From Candidatus Rifleibacteriota bacterium (lineage in GTDB: Bacteria; Riflebacteria; Ozemobacteria; Ozemobacterales; Ozemobacteraceae), in contig JAKJFO010000035.1 of assembly GCA_022704885.1 (NCBI GenBank), positions 1 through 27,382 on the forward strand: 27,382 nt of DNA. Reading direction: 5' to 3'. Shown piece by piece: positions 24,901 to 27,382 of this stretch (position 1 is its first letter; every line of letters starts with the position of its first letter). Below the pieces are notes generated by a model. That model saw nothing but the letters and a program-made list of their open reading frames with translations, did no database searches and was not told where the DNA came from. The position numbers and the translations under genes are program-made.

Positions 24901-27382
24901 CCGCTACTTCCGGGAATGAGATTTCGCGGTAAGCGACAGCATACTGATCGACAGCCAGAATCTGCAGGTTATGGCGCGGACCGAACTGATTGAGATCGAT
25001 TTCGAGCTGTCCGTTTTCGTCAGGTTGCAGGTTGGCCAGCAGAATCGAGGGTTCTTCAAGGAAGTCAAGATTGACGAAGCCCTGCATGCTTGTGGCAGCA
25101 GCTTCTTTTTTTCGACTGCGTTCGAGCGATGCTGCTCTCTGAGCAGAAGGGGCAGTCGCACCACTCCAGGCGCCGCCGCCAAGGGCATCTCTGGTTGTCG
25201 TTTCGGTCTTGCGCAGCGACCATGGGTTCAGCAACAGGCCGGGGCGCCGCAGCATATTACCCGGAAAGATCTTTGAATATCGTCTTTCAAGGATATAGCG
25301 ATATTCATCACCGATATTTCGACCTGACAGATAACGTGATTCAGGCAGCGAAAGAGCGGTGATACCAAGCAGCGGCGGCTGCATGGCGGCGAACTCGTCA
25401 AAGATCATGAATTCAGGCAGGAATCTTGCCGCAACCACATGGACGCGAATATCTCGCCCGGTGTTGGCAAGATTTACGACCAGTTTGTTTCCGGATGAAT
25501 CGGGTTTCGCATCGACAATCTGCAGCGCCATCGGTCGGGTCAGCGGCAGGCAGCGACGCTGGCCGACCAGATAACCGCGCACCTTCTTCCCATCGCCGAT
25601 TTTAATCTGAATGGCGTTGAGTGACTGTTTGAGATAAAGCTCGAAGTCGCCGGCCGGCAGGTCTTTGATCAGCAGACCGCGATCTTTGCTGCTGACTTTG
25701 CCGGTGAAGTCTTCGACATAAGTGCCGCCTCTGATCTCGTAAAGCGAACAGATGTCTTCGATTTTAAGATCGGGCGCATCCGGCAGCGGAACCACGATCT
25801 CGCTGCCAGTTCGCGCACAGATCTGATCAGGCTGAGTTACCTGGTCCTGGCCGGGCGAGAACTGATGGTCATTCATATCAGCCCCGCTCAGGCGGACATA
25901 CTGGATGTCTTTGAGGGCGCCAAGATAGACCCTGCCGCTGTCGTCCGTCTGCAGGGTGGTCAGCAGCGTGCGACTTGTATAGCGGTGCTTAACCTCAACA
26001 TTTACCGGAATCTGCGCGCAGGGCTCGCCGCTTTTGCCGAGCAGCTCAACTATGTGCATATTGCCGGAGCGGCGCACGAAGAAGCTGAGGGTCTTTTCGC
26101 TGCGATCGATTGCATTTACCGAGAAGCGCCGGTCGACGTTGAGGTCGATCTTTTTGCCCTGACTGAGATTATCGATTTTGGCGCGGACAGCAAAGTTGAT
26201 CTGGCTGAGCTTTTCGGGAACCTTGAATTCAAAGGTTGATTCTTTGTCGTTGAAGAGTTCGAAGCCTGAAATTTCGCGGGTTGACACGACGTCTTCGCGG
26301 TCTGTCGAGGTTATCAGCAGCGCCACTTCTTTGAGCAGTCCGACGTCGATCGGCATGCCGTTAAGAGTAAGGGCCGGCCGGAATACCAGAGTGGCAGTTT
26401 TACCTTCGATCAGAGCCTCGCGATCGACATGAAAACTTCCGGTCAGATTATAGCTTTCCGACTGATGATAAAAAGTATGCAGAGCGGCAAAGTCGCCCTG
26501 TTTAACCAGAAACTTGCGATTCTGCGGAGAAGTGCTGTAAGGAACATTGATGACGCCCTGCTCGTCAGGCTTGTATTCCTGACCGGCGAGCATGATTACG
26601 GCATCTTCGACCTGTTCACCCTCGTCGTTAAAAATGGTGAAAAGCTGGCCGGCCGGGCCACTGCGCTCGGCGAAATAGAGCTGCCCACGCCGGATCAGCG
26701 CGCGGCTGCTCATGCCATTTCCGATCAACTCGACGACATAGACGCCATTTTCTTTAAGTTCCGGGAATGCGAATTTCTCGACATGGCGTCGGTGTTCGGG
26801 TTGCGGGTATTCAATCAGACGTTCTTCATTCGCCACGAGACCGTCGAGATCGATGGCTGTGGTAACTTCTTCCATGTTCTCGCGGTAGTAGCTGGCGAGA
26901 TTGATCTTATAGATCTTAACTATAAGTTTTTTAACGTTCTTGACACTGACATCGAGCGAGATCTGATCCTGCGGTCTTATTACCAGCCGGTTTGTCGGCA
27001 GCAGGTCAAGCTCGATGCGCTCTTTGAGCGCTTTCACTTCGTAAGCGCTGAGCAGCGAGAACCACTGTTCCATGTCGCCGATGCCGTTAACTATCTTGGT
27101 TTCGGCAAAGATCCGGTTGAGATAGTTGGTCTCGATGTAACTTTGAAAAATACCGGTATCGTTCTGATCGACCAGCAGAGCCTGGAGATAGTCGCGCACG
27201 ATCGGCTCATCACTGCCGATTCGGCCGAACAGTGTCGATGAACTGTAATTGGCGTTGAGGTCGACGCGGAAGTTGCGGCCTTCATTGGTTTCGAGAATTG
27301 CCTGTTTGATATAGGAAACCGGACGCGGAAGTTTGAGATATTCGATGAACAGCGCCCTGTCGTAGACGCCGTTTTTGCGCTT
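21941..27382 (-). CDS. Very large alpha-2-macroglobulin-like protein (N-terminus outside the window)
   Basis: The frame is open from its stop at 21941 to the right window edge, giving at least 1813 residues. A GTG at 27199 is only internal: the 61 upstream codons encode plausible protein (for example YLKLPRPVSYIKQA). The N-terminal half is built of beta-sandwich-like segments, such as the stretch around VKNVKKLIVKIYKINLASYY and GVYVVELIGNGMSSRALI, that recall the MG domains of alpha-2-macroglobulins. A low-complexity linker with a run of five prolines lies near fragment residue 1080 (DNA about 24120-24160). The C-terminal half is helical and TPR-like, and the end returns to beta structure (YIKVYARHKDGQVHFYKDGY). 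No CxEQ thioester motif is seen. It is probably exported, but the signal region is outside the window. Family assignment is by general pattern only. Confidence 0.62.
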   Translation of the reverse strand, partial: KRKNGVYDRALFIEYLKLPRPVSYIKQAILETNEGRNFRVDLNANYSSSTLFGRIGSDEPIVRDYLQALLVDQNDTGIFQSYIETNYLNRIFAETKIVNGIGDMEQWFSLLSAYEVKALKERIELDLLPTNRLVIRPQDQISLDVSVKNVKKLIVKIYKINLASYYRENMEEVTTAIDLDGLVANEERLIEYPQPEHRRHVEKFAFPELKENGVYVVELIGNGMSSRALIRRGQLYFAERSGPAGQLFTIFNDEGEQVEDAVIMLAGQEYKPDEQGVINVPYSTSPQNRKFLVKQGDFAALHTFYHQSESYNLTGSFHVDREALIEGKTATLVFRPALTLNGMPIDVGLLKEVALLITSTDREDVVSTREISGFELFNDKESTFEFKVPEKLSQINFAVRAKIDNLSQGKKIDLNVDRRFSVNAIDRSEKTLSFFVRRSGNMHIVELLGKSGEPCAQIPVNVEVKHRYTSRTLLTTLQTDDSGRVYLGALKDIQYVRLSGADMNDHQFSPGQDQVTQPDQICARTGSEIVVPLPDAPDLKIEDICSLYEIRGGTYVEDFTGKVSSKDRGLLIKDLPAGDFELYLKQSLNAIQIKIGDGKKVRGYLVGQRRCLPLTRPMALQIVDAKPDSSGNKLVVNLANTGRDIRVHVVAARFLPEFMIFDEFAAMQPPLLGITALSLPESRYLSGRNIGDEYRYILERRYSKIFPGNMLRRPGLLLNPWSLRKTETTTRDALGGGAWSGATAPSAQRAASLERSRKKEAAATSMQGFVNLDFLEEPSILLANLQPDENGQLEIDLNQFGPRHNLQILAVDQYAVAYREISFPEVAAKHRDLRLARGFDPEKHFSEQKNITALTAEKALAIEDITTTRIELFDTLPAVYRLFMALNADAKLTEFSFINGWPTLEEARKLELYSKYSCHELNFFIYKKDRKFFDNVVKPYIANKRDKTFIDKWLLDLDLKEYLEPWAFSRLNAFERILLGQRLPDQGASLERHSTDSFDLLPEDRERFNHLFKTALKGSALETGDGKGFAAAFEDAVKSQNEYEDLSLAEPAPMEMDMEEAYAPTPSIAAKSRAMKPMAPPPPPSAAPAGLMRELKEEAAFADDFDGGKMKDASGRREQVRQMFRQVDTTEEWVENNYYQLPIEQQLADLIKINAFWRDYACHRGNGPFVSTNVAEATGNFAEMMMALAVIDLPFKAEKHQTEFNAGKMSLKAGGNVVVFHQEVKPAAAADETASILTGQNFFAYNDRYYYERNQRFDKFVTEEFLIRRVYGCQVVITNPTSSIKKVDVLMQIPNGAVPVLQSLYTRSIHLQLEPFSTKTAEYYFYFPHPGKFKHYPVHVSENEKLLASARPFVFNVVKELTSFDKTSWPWISQHGSDAEVLEFLARDNVERHDLEKIAFRMKNEDFFKKTLELLRSRHAYNHTLWSYGITHRDMPAVREYLAGSPIASQVGSSLFSDLLVVNPIDRHTYQHKEYWPLVNARVYQLGKKREILNAQFAAQYQALLYDLRYRKELSDYDRLAVVYYLLLQDRIEDAGRQFAKIADKALTETIQYQYIEAYLAFSNSDPEKAVRIAEKYKDYPVVRWRNFFADILAQAAEISGSGPKLTDDEDREQKQRMLAASQPSIELAIDNRKVTLRHRNLEKVTVNFYLMDIELLFSRKPFVQEVSGQFSIIRPNHSLVLTLDEKSAQSPIEVPEQYKDRNMLIEVTGGGLSRSAAYYPHSLAISMIETYGQIQIAGLHDGRPVSSAYIKVYARHKDGQVHFYKDGYTDLRGKFDYASISTSQLDNVDKFSILIMTDNSGAVIREAAPPPR

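Noticed and set aside
26429..27241. Plus-strand frame of 270 codons antisense to the macroglobulin-like gene
   Set aside because: It is a complement of a strong coding frame and has no recognisable domain.

Overview
The window looks like a bacterial chromosome segment of roughly even base composition (judged by eye). It carries no rRNA, tRNA, CRISPR array, insertion sequence or phage gene that I can see. A lipoprotein, several tail-anchored or multi-pass membrane proteins, a very large alpha-2-macroglobulin-like protein, a bacterial-type ferredoxin and two genes of oxidative ornithine fermentation suggest an anaerobic, amino-acid-fermenting bacterium with a Gram-negative-type envelope. The serC-serA pair resembles the Bacteroidetes-type pair. 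My best guess for the lineage is a deep-branching group such as Candidatus Riflebacteria, but this is inference and not shown by the sequence.

Layout. 1-1700: ortA (minus, cut by the left edge) and ord (plus) are divergent genes of ornithine degradation, with back-to-back promoters between them. 1716-2720: a Sel1-repeat protein with a C-terminal membrane anchor. 2960-6832: the most striking gene, a 1290-residue protein made of five tandem Cas4/AddB-like PD-(D/E)XK domains, each with its own four-cysteine Fe-S signature; the third copy has lost catalytic residues. 6833-7289: mostly non-coding, with one possible 50-residue gene. 7290-7838: a lipoprotein (minus). 8047-11035: an M3 oligopeptidase and a rhomboid protease (plus). 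11055-15956: a minus-strand pair made of a GH13 alpha-amylase-family protein with altered active-site motifs followed by a HEAT-repeat membrane protein. 16114-16284: a 56-residue 2[4Fe-4S] ferredoxin. 16360-17523: a secreted TPR/coiled-coil protein. 17703-19811: serine biosynthesis, serC (with a one-base frameshift) and serA. 19882-20841: a probable alpha/alpha-toroid protein. 21055-21894: a GNAT acetyltransferase with an extra N-terminal region. 21941 to the right edge: at least 1813 residues of an alpha-2-macroglobulin-like protein whose N-terminus lies outside the window.

How the genes work together. Ord and OrtA act in consecutive steps: 2,4-diaminopentanoate to 2-amino-4-oxopentanoate, then thiolysis to alanine and acetyl-CoA. 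SerA and SerC make phosphoserine from 3-phosphoglycerate. Most other genes appear to be single transcription units with their own sigma-70-like promoters (many of the form TTGnnn-16/17-TAnnnT, several with an extended TGn) and strong hairpins at their ends. Nothing near the five-domain nuclease-like gene (no helicase, Cas1 or toxin) explains it, so its role is open.
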